Shown here: positions 1-6,347 of the stretch, piece by piece
Layout: every line of letters begins with the position of its first letter
Position numbering within the stretch: position 1 is the stretch's first letter
NCBI GenBank assembly: GCA_947457605.1
Contig: CANGWP010000045.1
Coordinates: 1 to 14,852, forward strand
DNA: 14,852 nt
Reading direction: 5' to 3'
From: Bdellovibrionales bacterium
GTDB lineage: Bacteria > Bdellovibrionota > UBA1018 > CAIMNF01
The notes under the pieces: generated by a model
The model's database searches: none
What the model was told of the DNA's origin: nothing
Seen by the model: the letters and a program-made list of their open reading frames with translations, nothing else
Made by a program: the position numbers and the translations under genes

Positions 1-1473
1 AGCTTTGAATTCTTCAGTATAATTGCACCCGACCCGCCAGAAGTACTTCCCAGGTTTTTTTACGGGAAACGTATGAAAGTTCTTTTTCGTACTGATCTTG
101 AAGATCACTACCTTGAAGTCTCCGGTTTTTGAGACATTCAGCTCGAAGCTTTTGCAAATTTGCATTTGTTTCCAGGTCAATAGGACTTCATGGCTCTCTC
201 CCTTCAGATAAAACTCAGGGAGATCGAAGTTGTTTCCAGGAGATGCAAGAACGGGAGTTGGCAGCTTCCATGTGGATTCTTGAGGCTTGGACTGGATCTT
301 ATCACCCTCACGAAGCATTCCTTCCACCCACCAGCGGATCTTCCCTTCCGCTTCGAGAGGAAGATTCCATCGGTATTCGGTGTTGTTCGTTTCAAAACTC
401 AGGGTCTCATTTCCATGCTCGATCTTGAGTGTGTAGGGAAGCTTTACCCGGTATCCGCCATCTTTCCACTTGAAGATGAACTGTTGCTCCCTCATGTCCG
501 CCTCATCTGTAATGAGGGGAGTGGCGGGCAGGGGAGTCACTTCCAGGTCTGGAACTGGTTGAAGGGGTGCCACAAACCTGGAAAGCAGCGGTTGTTCAAC
601 CTTGGCTTCAGGCATGGGCTCGGATTTGATTTCCGTCGGTTCAGGTTTAAGGTTCGACAGAAAGTCAGTAATCATCTTTCCAGCCTCGGGACTCCGTGCC
701 ATTTCTTTCGTCAATGGCGGCAGTTTCTCGGGGGCAGCGGGGACTTCACTCAGGGTGTTTTGAGCTGGAACTACCGCTGCAGCTGCCGGTGCCGGGGATT
801 CCGTCGCTACCGGGATTTCGACAGGTGGGGGTGCGGTGATCACGATAAAGTCCGTAGGAGTTGTCAGGGGTTCCGAAACGGCAACCTCTTCTGGAGTGGA
901 TTCTTCCGTTTTCGAAATGTTCGAAGGCGGCACGCCAGGTTGTGGAGCGGGAACGTCCTTTTTAGCGGGAGGGGCAGGTATGATCTCCTTTAAAACGTCG
1001 CCGGTGAGTGATTGAAAAACAATCGGTGCTGATTCTTCCTCGACTTTGGCTTTGATTGCCCCGGCTTGAACAGTCACATTGAATTTCTTTTGGATTCCTT
1101 TGAAGGAGAAGGTGCGTACCGGAGAAATCTTGATCATCGATTCAGGACCAATCTCAAGAACGCTTCCATCCGACAAATTGATCCGCGTCGAGGACTCTTT
1201 CCCTGTAATGAATGTGTCACCGACAAAAACAGGGTCCCCGGAGCGGGTTGGAATAAACGCGAGTCCATCCTCTCCCCGGCGTCGCACAATTCTGGAGGGG
1301 CGAACGACCTCACCAATCGGACTCAAGGTTAAAATATCACGGGAAGCAAAGATTCGATCGGTGATCTGTATGTTCGAGAAGAGAATGGCTCCTGGAATCA
1401 ACATGAGCAGAAGGCCAATCAGGAGAACAATCTTTTCGGTGTTTCGTGATTGAAGCAAACCGCTTTGATTCAT
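1..1473 (-). CDS. FecR-domain membrane-anchored protein with Ig-like repeats, C-terminus cut by window edge
   Basis: I translated this frame by hand from the ATG at 1473; it stays open for 491 codons to base 1, so the C-terminus is missing. Residues 14-33 form one membrane or signal-anchor segment. Residues about 80-145 look like a FecR domain: an exposed-threshold pattern (VFVGDTFIT), then a strand with NLSDGSVLEIGPES, then VQAGAIKAKV. Residues 165-325 are a Pro/Ala/Glu-rich linker. The end holds two similar Ig/Fn3-like repeats, closing with GKIRWWVEG (377-385) and GKYFWRVGC (475-483). FecR domains usually sit in the periplasm and sense or relay envelope signals. Its ATG overlaps the TGA of the upstream phosphatase gene (ATGA, 4 bp), so the two are probably co-transcribed and translationally coupled. 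The ligand or partner is unknown. The linker suggests it spans the periplasm to reach peptidoglycan or the outer membrane, which is inference. Confidence 0.85.
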   Translation of the reverse strand, partial: MNQSGLLQSRNTEKIVLLIGLLLMLIPGAILFSNIQITDRIFASRDILTLSPIGEVVRPSRIVRRRGEDGLAFIPTRSGDPVFVGDTFITGKESSTRINLSDGSVLEIGPESMIKISPVRTFSFKGIQKKFNVTVQAGAIKAKVEEESAPIVFQSLTGDVLKEIIPAPPAKKDVPAPQPGVPPSNISKTEESTPEEVAVSEPLTTPTDFIVITAPPPVEIPVATESPAPAAAAVVPAQNTLSEVPAAPEKLPPLTKEMARSPEAGKMITDFLSNLKPEPTEIKSEPMPEAKVEQPLLSRFVAPLQPVPDLEVTPLPATPLITDEADMREQQFIFKWKDGGYRVKLPYTLKIEHGNETLSFETNNTEYRWNLPLEAEGKIRWWVEGMLREGDKIQSKPQESTWKLPTPVLASPGNNFDLPEFYLKGESHEVLLTWKQMQICKSFELNVSKTGDFKVVIFKISTKKNFHTFPVKKPGKYFWRVGCNYTEEFKA

Positions 1474-3299
1474 GCCGTGGTTTCCGAAGGACTGCCCGAG
1501 TTGCTGAAAAGTACATAGGTGACATCGTCATTCGGTACGATGTCTTTATAGAAATCCTGCAAATCCTGATTCAAGGTGCGGGACATTCCATCGATTCCCT
1601 CATTGGATGCCGATGCCATCCTTGATCGGAGACTCTCTTTTGCCATCGCTTCTCCGGTCTGATTCACATTCTCAAGGAGTCCATCCGTGTAGAGGAAAAG
1701 GGTATCCTTTTCGCTGAAAGGAATGGTGACATCTTCAGATGCTTCGAATCCTGAGCGCTCGCCAAGGCGCGTGCCTCTGGATCGCAATGATTCGAACTTC
1801 GGTTTGTTTTCCACGGTCTTAAGGACCCACGGATTGTTATGACCCGCATTTGCGTAGGTGAGGGTTTTTTTCTCGAAATTGTAGGTTGCGATGAACATCG
1901 TCATGTTCAGTTCGCTTTTCGCCGAATTTACGATCACCTCGTTTGCAATTTCCAGGAGCTTGCTCGGGGTTACCTTGATGTCCGGAAACTCGGAAAGAAT
2001 CTTTTGAATTGCGGAGAAACATCCGTGGGCGGCTGCGGTCAGCATGGCTGGCGGAAGTCCGTGTCCAGTGGCGTCGGAAATCAGAATGGTGAGGTCCTTT
2101 TCCGTTTCCACGTATCCCCACCAATCACCGCCGCACTCTTTGGCGGACTGATAATGACTCCGAATGGTGTATCTCGAGGAATCAATTCTGGGGGGAGGAA
2201 TCAGGTTTTGCTGGAGGTTCGAAGCGATTGCAACTTCCTGTTCGATTTTGACTTTTTCAATGCTCTCGAGAAGGAGCTCTTTGATTTTTTTCGACATCTG
2301 GTTCATCGACTTCGAAAGGATTCCGATTTCGTCGGAGGTGTTTTCTTTTAGCTCGAGATCGAAATTACCCCCGGAAATTACAAAGGTGGCCTCGGTAAGC
2401 TCGGTAAGGGGGTGAGTCAGTTTTATCGAGAAAACAACCACGACGATCAAGGATACGCCGAGAAGAGCGAGACCCATGAGGAGCATCTTCTCAAGAAGCA
2501 TATACGTACCCCTCATCGCATCCCGGTACTTGATCGAACTCAAAATCATGATGTTGTATCCTGGCAGATTGTAAGTCCCAAGATGCATCTCGCGACTCTC
2601 AGGCATTTTGTACTCAAGGGTCCCGATGGATATCGGGGATTTGCTTGCTGTTTGGAAAAGCGGGCTTTCCGGATTGATCTTTGTCCCCGAAGCATAGGAG
2701 TTTCGGGTGTCAAGAAGTACCGTGCCGGAACGATTCAAGATCCAGGATTGAATGCCTCCGGAGCGTTTTTGAAGCGGTTCCAGATTCAAAAGCGCCCGCA
2801 TGACCGAATATTTTGACTCCGGATCCTTGTTTTCAATGATGGTGTAGATGTAAACTCCGGCGCCATCTTCTTTTGCGGGAATGGCTTCATATGCAACTCC
2901 CGATTTCTCAAGCTCTAGAAGCATGTCCTTGGAGGGCGCAGCTTTCAGGGTTTGCTGGCCCCAGGAGAAAATCTTTTTTACGCCGGATCCGATTCTGGGA
3001 GAGGAGAAAATCTCGAGATTTTTGATGCTTTGCTGTTTGTTGAGCGCTTCCGAAGTTTTCTCATCCAAAGCCGGGAGGAGCTTCAGAATCTGGGTTGCGG
3101 ATTCCACAGTCGATGCGAATTGCTGGCCGAGCAACTGGGATTGATTCGTCTGCGCTTCATAAGTGAAGGAGCTGGTTTCCTCAGAGAGGAAGTTGTAGGC
3201 GAGAAGGAATGCGGAACTCATCAGCACAATTACGATGAGGGTTGCCCCTAAAAGGAGTTTCAGACCCAAGGTTCGACGCGGTTTTGAAGTGGGTGTCAC
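1470..3299 (-). CDS. Membrane sensor HAMP / PP2C-type (SpoIIE/RsbU-like) serine phosphatase
   Basis: This 609-residue protein has TM1 at about 11-34, a periplasmic sensor region of roughly 235 residues (Cache-like in size and layout, not proven), TM2 at about 272-292, a HAMP linker at about 293-345 (HPLTELTEAT, DEIGILSKSMNQM) and a SpoIIE/RsbU-type PP2C domain to the end. PP2C metal motifs are intact: GGDWWG 390-395, DATGHG 409-414, YTDGLLE 537-543 and NDDVT 590-594. Relatives dephosphorylate serine on anti-sigma-factor antagonists (STAS proteins) in response to stress signals. No STAS or anti-sigma gene lies in the window, so the substrate is elsewhere or different. The start is GTG at 3299; no in-frame ATG lies upstream before stop-free sequence becomes non-protein-like, and the next Met (residue 27) would cut into TM1. 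There is no separate Shine-Dalgarno site. The gene is first of a two-gene unit with the FecR protein. Confidence 0.93.
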   Translation of the reverse strand: MTPTSKPRRTLGLKLLLGATLIVIVLMSSAFLLAYNFLSEETSSFTYEAQTNQSQLLGQQFASTVESATQILKLLPALDEKTSEALNKQQSIKNLEIFSSPRIGSGVKKIFSWGQQTLKAAPSKDMLLELEKSGVAYEAIPAKEDGAGVYIYTIIENKDPESKYSVMRALLNLEPLQKRSGGIQSWILNRSGTVLLDTRNSYASGTKINPESPLFQTASKSPISIGTLEYKMPESREMHLGTYNLPGYNIMILSSIKYRDAMRGTYMLLEKMLLMGLALLGVSLIVVVVFSIKLTHPLTELTEATFVISGGNFDLELKENTSDEIGILSKSMNQMSKKIKELLLESIEKVKIEQEVAIASNLQQNLIPPPRIDSSRYTIRSHYQSAKECGGDWWGYVETEKDLTILISDATGHGLPPAMLTAAAHGCFSAIQKILSEFPDIKVTPSKLLEIANEVIVNSAKSELNMTMFIATYNFEKKTLTYANAGHNNPWVLKTVENKPKFESLRSRGTRLGERSGFEASEDVTIPFSEKDTLFLYTDGLLENVNQTGEAMAKESLRSRMASASNEGIDGMSRTLNQDLQDFYKDIVPNDDVTYVLFSNSGSPSETTA

Positions 3300-3306
3300 C
3301 TTTATA

Positions 3307-3336
3307 ATTATTGGTCTAAATTGTAGAAAATGCCAA
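3307..3336 (-). promoter_or_regulatory. Candidate sigma70 promoter for the phosphatase-FecR unit
   Basis: On the minus strand TTGGCA (3336-3331) and AATAAT (3312-3307) are separated by 18 bp, each matching consensus at 5 of 6 positions. Transcription would begin near 3300, at or next to the GTG start codon. On the plus strand a perfect TATAAT (3303-3308) lies in the same 30-bp gap and could serve the divergent barrel gene, but I see no good -35 for it. If both are real they overlap and would compete for polymerase. Confidence 0.4.
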
Positions 3337-4502
3337 AGATTTTGATAGACTGTGATCTCATGAACCAGTTCCCGGAAATGGCGGCAAGAATGGGTTTTTG
3401 GACCACGATCCTCCTTTGGCTATGCCTCTCGGGAGGCGGGATATTGGCGCAAGCAGAGGATATTGGTGTTGCGGAAAGTACTGAGAACTCCCATCGTCCG
3501 GAACGCGTTATACAGGTTTTGGTGAGTCCGGATCCAAAACAACCCAAAACCGTGAAATCGATTGAGTGGGATGACTCACTTAGTCGAGTGATGACCCGGT
3601 ATTTTGGAAACAGCTCAGAGTCCAACCTCAATCTTAGAGGAAAACTGGAACGAGACAGTTCCTCGAAATGGCACGTTATCTGGAATGAGAAGAGTTTTGA
3701 TATCAACAAGGATGGCAGTTTCCTGATTGATATTCCTTTTGACGCAGATCTTCAGCGGCTTGAGCTTGCGCTGGTTGGTCCGAAAGGCGAAGTCGAATAT
3801 CATTTTTATCAACTCAAACTCGAGCTTCCGGCGGTGCCAAAGGAGGACGGTGGGACAACTCTTGGCCCGGATTTTGCGGACATTGAGTTCAACAAGAAAC
3901 TCAATCGAAGATTTTTTATCTCTCCCGGTTTGGGCCTCAGTTCGTTGTCATACTCTCAGACTTCGGTCGATCCATATCACTCCATAGTCATGACCGCAAA
4001 AGTTTCCTCGAACTACCTGCTGTTTCCTCCCAAATGGGATCTTGGCTTTACGGGATTCTTCAATTTCGTAAGTATCTCCAAAAGTTCGCCGGTTGATGTT
4101 CGATTCTTGGGGCTGAATCTCAGGCTTGGATACATTTTTCCGGAGGTCAAGGCGCCGTGGAGATTGTCACTCTACGGGGGATGGTATTATTCCACCATGT
4201 TCGCGTCGGATAGTTCTTTTGGGTACAAAAACATTTCGGGTCCCCAATTTTTCCCGGCTTTGCGCCGCAATCTCAACAATGGTCACGCGCTCAGTACCTA
4301 CTTCAAGTTCTCGCCAATCAGCAACAACTTCGGGTTCTTTAGTTTGTCCAACAATGAAATCGCGACTGGTGTGTCTTACTTGATTCCAACAGAAAAACAC
4401 ACCTATTCAATCTCGATCGATTACGCGAGGATTTCTTTTTTTGACGGTGAGGTCGAAATCAATTCAAACAGCCTAAGTCTTGGTGGAAGTTTTACGTTCT
4501 GA
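3330..4502 (+). CDS. Exported protein: periplasmic beta-domain plus C-terminal outer-membrane beta-barrel
   Basis: The open frame gives 390 residues. A hydrophobic signal segment covers about 22-38 (ILLWLCLSGGGILAQA), with probable cleavage after AQA at 42. Residues 55-165 look like a small beta-sandwich (FDINKDGSFLIDIPF). Residues about 195-390 alternate hydrophobic and polar strands rich in Phe, Tyr, Gly and Ser and end in GGSFTF, the terminal Phe typical of outer-membrane barrels. The last 200 residues match the next gene: SSLSYSQTSVDP versus TSLTYSQTAVEP, FLGLNLRLG versus ILGLNLRTG, and ATGVSYL versus ATGVYFR. The start is uncertain: ATGs at 3330, 3360, 3378 and 3390 are in frame and none has a strong Shine-Dalgarno; 3360 or 3378 would give a more usual signal peptide. 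It is divergent from the sensor phosphatase. I do not recognise the family and a ligand or channel role cannot be read from sequence. Confidence 0.8.
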   Translation: MPKILIDCDLMNQFPEMAARMGFWTTILLWLCLSGGGILAQAEDIGVAESTENSHRPERVIQVLVSPDPKQPKTVKSIEWDDSLSRVMTRYFGNSSESNLNLRGKLERDSSSKWHVIWNEKSFDINKDGSFLIDIPFDADLQRLELALVGPKGEVEYHFYQLKLELPAVPKEDGGTTLGPDFADIEFNKKLNRRFFISPGLGLSSLSYSQTSVDPYHSIVMTAKVSSNYLLFPPKWDLGFTGFFNFVSISKSSPVDVRFLGLNLRLGYIFPEVKAPWRLSLYGGWYYSTMFASDSSFGYKNISGPQFFPALRRNLNNGHALSTYFKFSPISNNFGFFSLSNNEIATGVSYLIPTEKHTYSISIDYARISFFDGEVEINSNSLSLGGSFTF

Positions 4503-4514
4503 TTCGGGGAGATC

Positions 4515-5273
4515 ATGGACAAAGAGCGAAAGTTGAATCGATCCATCGGCATCGTGAAGTCCGGTTGGGTATTGATTCTGACTCTTTCTTCAAGCACCCT
4601 CTGTGGCGCGGAAGCAAAGGCTGCGACTGCAATTTACCCACCCCCCCAACAAGCGACACCCCAGGCAGCGCGCTCCCCGGGCCGCTGGCGAAAATCCTTT
4701 GGCATCGGGCTTACCAGTCTCACTTATTCGCAGACAGCGGTGGAACCCTTTACGCAGAAGCTGATTACTTTGAAAGGCGGGGTTGAGATTCCAATCTCGG
4801 ATTCCAGATGGAGCGTTGGAACCGGTTTTTTTTTCAATGCCATTCAGCTCTCCAATACCGGAAACTATCAACTTAAAATACTTGGACTCAATCTACGCAC
4901 GGGTCGATTTCTCACCGCGCCCGAGAGGCGGATTCAGGTGAGATTCAATGGCGGTCTTTATTACAACACCTCGCTTTCTGTAATCGGATTCAAAAACATG
5001 CTGGGCCCCCAGATTTTTCCAGAGTTTAGTTATCGGATCTCTAAATTGAAATCGATTCTGATTTATGTGAAATACTCCCCGGTCGTTGTGGCAGGTGGGG
5101 CACTCGACATCATTCGCAATCGCGAACTCGCCACGGGGGTATATTTCCGTCAGTCGCTTGCGAGCGGAAGTGGATTTTTCGGAGGAATCGACATAGCCGG
5201 CCTGGATGCCGCGGCGGGTCCTGACGAGGCCAAGGTGAGATCGATCAGTTTTGGGATTGGTTTCGGATTTTAG
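4515..5273 (+). CDS. Exported outer-membrane beta-barrel protein, paralogue of the preceding gene
   Basis: This 252-residue protein begins 12 bp after the previous stop with a clear Shine-Dalgarno GGGGAG (4506-4511) 3 bp before the ATG, so it belongs to the same operon. The signal peptide is about 1-36 with cleavage near GAEA/AKA. A short Pro/Gln-rich stretch (40-55) replaces the beta-domain of its neighbour. Residues 60-252 are barrel-like and end in SFGIGFGF. Pairs shared with the upstream protein include SLTYSQTAVEP (68-78), LGLNLRTG (123-130), GGLYYNTS (146-153), GFKNMLGPQIFPE (158-170) and ELATGVY (204-210). The gene carries C7 (4641-4647) and T9 (4826-4834) runs. Its 3' end overlaps the convergent gene by 29 bp. 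Tandem duplication followed by loss or gain of the N-terminal domain explains the pair; the function is unknown. Confidence 0.82.
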   Translation: MDKERKLNRSIGIVKSGWVLILTLSSSTLCGAEAKAATAIYPPPQQATPQAARSPGRWRKSFGIGLTSLTYSQTAVEPFTQKLITLKGGVEIPISDSRWSVGTGFFFNAIQLSNTGNYQLKILGLNLRTGRFLTAPERRIQVRFNGGLYYNTSLSVIGFKNMLGPQIFPEFSYRISKLKSILIYVKYSPVVVAGGALDIIRNRELATGVYFRQSLASGSGFFGGIDIAGLDAAAGPDEAKVRSISFGIGFGF

Positions 5274-5709
5274 ACTTGAAGGAGTTGAAATCGGTTGCGA
5301 GTTCCTGGAAGAAATCATCTTCTCTGAATTTCAAATCGGGAAGGTTCACAGTTTTCTCAGAAGGGTCGGTATTCTTCAAATACAGTCTGAAGCGATGAAT
5401 TGGCCCCGCGATCTTGTGGGAGAACCGGATCCCGAACAAGACAATCATGATGGAAGAGATAATGGTTGTGAGGATGAAGATGAGGTTCATTCGGGAGTTT
5501 TCTTGATTCAGAAATTCAAAGTAGGGTGAGTCCAGAGGAAGTTTCTGGCTGATTCCAATCTGCTGCAAATCGTTAAAAAAGATCACCGTCGAAATGTAAA
5601 AGATCCCTGAGCTAAAAAGCGAAATGAAGAGAGTCCAGCGAATCATCGCCCATTGGAAGGGTGGGTTGATGAGGAAGTTCTGCCGGGCTCGTTTGGGTGA
5701 GTTTTCCAT
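5245..5709 (-). CDS. Small inner-membrane protein with two TM segments and a HAMP-like linker
   Basis: I start this protein at the ATG at 5709 (154 residues). The frame is open to another ATG at 5739, but MENSPKRARQNFLINPPFQ is the natural basic N-terminus for this type of protein. Counting from 5709, TM1 is about 22-44 and TM2 about 74-94, with a short periplasmic loop of some 30 residues between them. RFSHKIAGPIHRFRLYL (95-111) follows TM2 and resembles the first helix of a HAMP linker. A short acidic tail has no enzymatic or signalling domain. Similar stand-alone proteins annotated as HAMP-domain or MCP-like occur in delta-type proteobacteria, from memory of the family. It may modulate a larger sensor. 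There is no clear Shine-Dalgarno at either ATG. Its last 29 bp lie inside the end of the convergent barrel gene. Confidence 0.75.
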   Translation of the reverse strand: MENSPKRARQNFLINPPFQWAMIRWTLFISLFSSGIFYISTVIFFNDLQQIGISQKLPLDSPYFEFLNQENSRMNLIFILTTIISSIMIVLFGIRFSHKIAGPIHRFRLYLKNTDPSEKTVNLPDLKFREDDFFQELATDFNSFKSKIRNQSQN

Positions 5710-5780
5710 GAGAACTAGGATCGCAAACCCATGAGCCAATGCAAGAAATATTCAATGATTACAATTTAAAAAGCCGGCCG

Positions 5781-5831
5781 TTATCAGGCCCTTATCAATC
5801 TTTTGACACTCCAAATTCCAACAACAATGGT
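5781..5831 (+). promoter_or_regulatory. Candidate promoter with paired upstream TTATCA boxes for the ART-HD unit
   Basis: A perfect -35 hexamer TTGACA lies at 5803-5808. At 17 bp spacing the -10 position holds AATGGT (5826-5831), a weak match, which would fit an activator-dependent promoter. Just upstream, TTATCA occurs at 5781-5786 and again at 5792-5797, exactly 11 bp apart (one helical turn), ending 5 bp before the -35. The 113 bp from 5740 to 5852 hold nothing else I can support, and no promoter for the minus-strand gene is obvious there. Confidence 0.4.
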
Positions 5832-5838
5832 AAGGTGT

Positions 5839-5855
5839 GGAGGTTCTAGGTATTG
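5839..5855 (+). promoter_or_regulatory. Shine-Dalgarno GGAGG placed for a TTG start
   Basis: GGAGG (5839-5843) is 9 bp before a TTG (5853) and 15 bp before the next in-frame ATG (5859). The spacing favours the TTG. The same geometry recurs at the next gene (6331-6347). Confidence 0.6.
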
Positions 5856-6308
5856 CTTATGGTTTTATTTACGATCTTTTCATCTTTCTTGTTTCCGGCG
5901 GGGACAGCCACCCAATTTGATTCAGATCTCATTGCTCAGTCTCTTGTGCCTCTTTTGGAACAAACGGTCCAAAATCTTGATCGTCACCGACACCGGCATT
6001 TCAACGGCGGATTGAGTGCGGTGGAGCTCTCGGCGCTCACGGCGGGTGAAAGTGCCAGGTTCGAGTCTGCGGCACTCCGGATTTTCAGGGGGACGTTTAT
6101 TGATGGCCGGAAGACCATTGCAGAGTTCCAGCGAGATCCTGTGATTCGTGATGTAAGGAGCTCTTTTCGGGCGTACTCAAACAGAAAGATCAGTTTAGAG
6201 GCGCTCATGAGAGCGCTCATTCATGAGCGATTTGCTGTTGATGCTTTTCTCAATGATCCTGAACTCGGATATGCCGCATTTCACGGATTTTACCGGAAAG
6301 GCGAATGA
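5853..6308 (+). CDS. Small exported protein of unknown function
   Basis: This protein has 151 residues and I do not recognise it. The start is probably TTG at 5853, judged by the GGAGG spacing; an ATG two codons later (5859) is the alternative. Residues 2-20 form a short signal peptide with likely cleavage near AGTAT. The mature part is mostly helical by composition, with a basic His/Arg cluster DRHRHRHF (43-50) and a pattern of charged helices to the end (LEALMRALIHERF 115-127). It has no Cys and no enzyme motif. It lies 36 bp upstream of the ART-HD gene on the same strand and is likely co-transcribed with it, so a chaperone, inhibitor or export partner is conceivable; that is inference from position only. 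Bases 6202-6229 carry a 9-bp perfect inverted repeat within the coding region. Confidence 0.7.
   Translation: MLMVLFTIFSSFLFPAGTATQFDSDLIAQSLVPLLEQTVQNLDRHRHRHFNGGLSAVELSALTAGESARFESAALRIFRGTFIDGRKTIAEFQRDPVIRDVRSSFRAYSNRKISLEALMRALIHERFAVDAFLNDPELGYAAFHGFYRKGE
6202..6229. repeat. 9-bp perfect inverted repeat inside a coding region
   Basis: CGCTCATGA (6202-6210) and TCATGAGCG (6221-6229) are perfect inverse complements around a 10-nt loop. In addition GCGCTCAT is repeated directly at 6201-6208 and 6213-6220. It lies about 80 bp before the end of the small exported gene and could fold in the mRNA ahead of the ART-HD gene. Confidence 0.6.
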
Positions 6309-6330
6309 TCCAGCGATCGGGGGGTCTTTC

Positions 6331-6347
6331 GGAGGTAGGTTTTTTTG
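6331..6347 (+). promoter_or_regulatory. Shine-Dalgarno GGAGG placed for a TTG start
   Basis: GGAGG (6331-6335) lies 9 bp before TTG (6345) and 15 bp before the in-frame ATG (6351), the same arrangement as at 5839-5855. This supports TTG as the real start. Confidence 0.6.

Noticed and set aside
190..993. 267-codon open frame on the plus strand, with shorter ones around it
   Set aside because: Arg/Cys/Trp-rich composition without domains; it is the complement of the Pro-rich linker of the FecR protein, whose minus frame is convincing over its whole length.
1839..2351. 170-codon open frame on the plus strand
   Set aside because: Antisense to the PP2C domain, whose metal motifs are intact.
4593..4610. 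Possible lipobox around Cys30 of the second barrel protein
   Set aside because: The residue before Cys is Leu, not Gly/Ala/Ser, and the protein ends as an outer-membrane barrel; signal peptidase I cleavage is more likely.
5766..5790. GCCGGC followed by T5 on the minus strand as a terminator
   Set aside because: It lies upstream of the minus gene where nothing ends, and the stem is too short.
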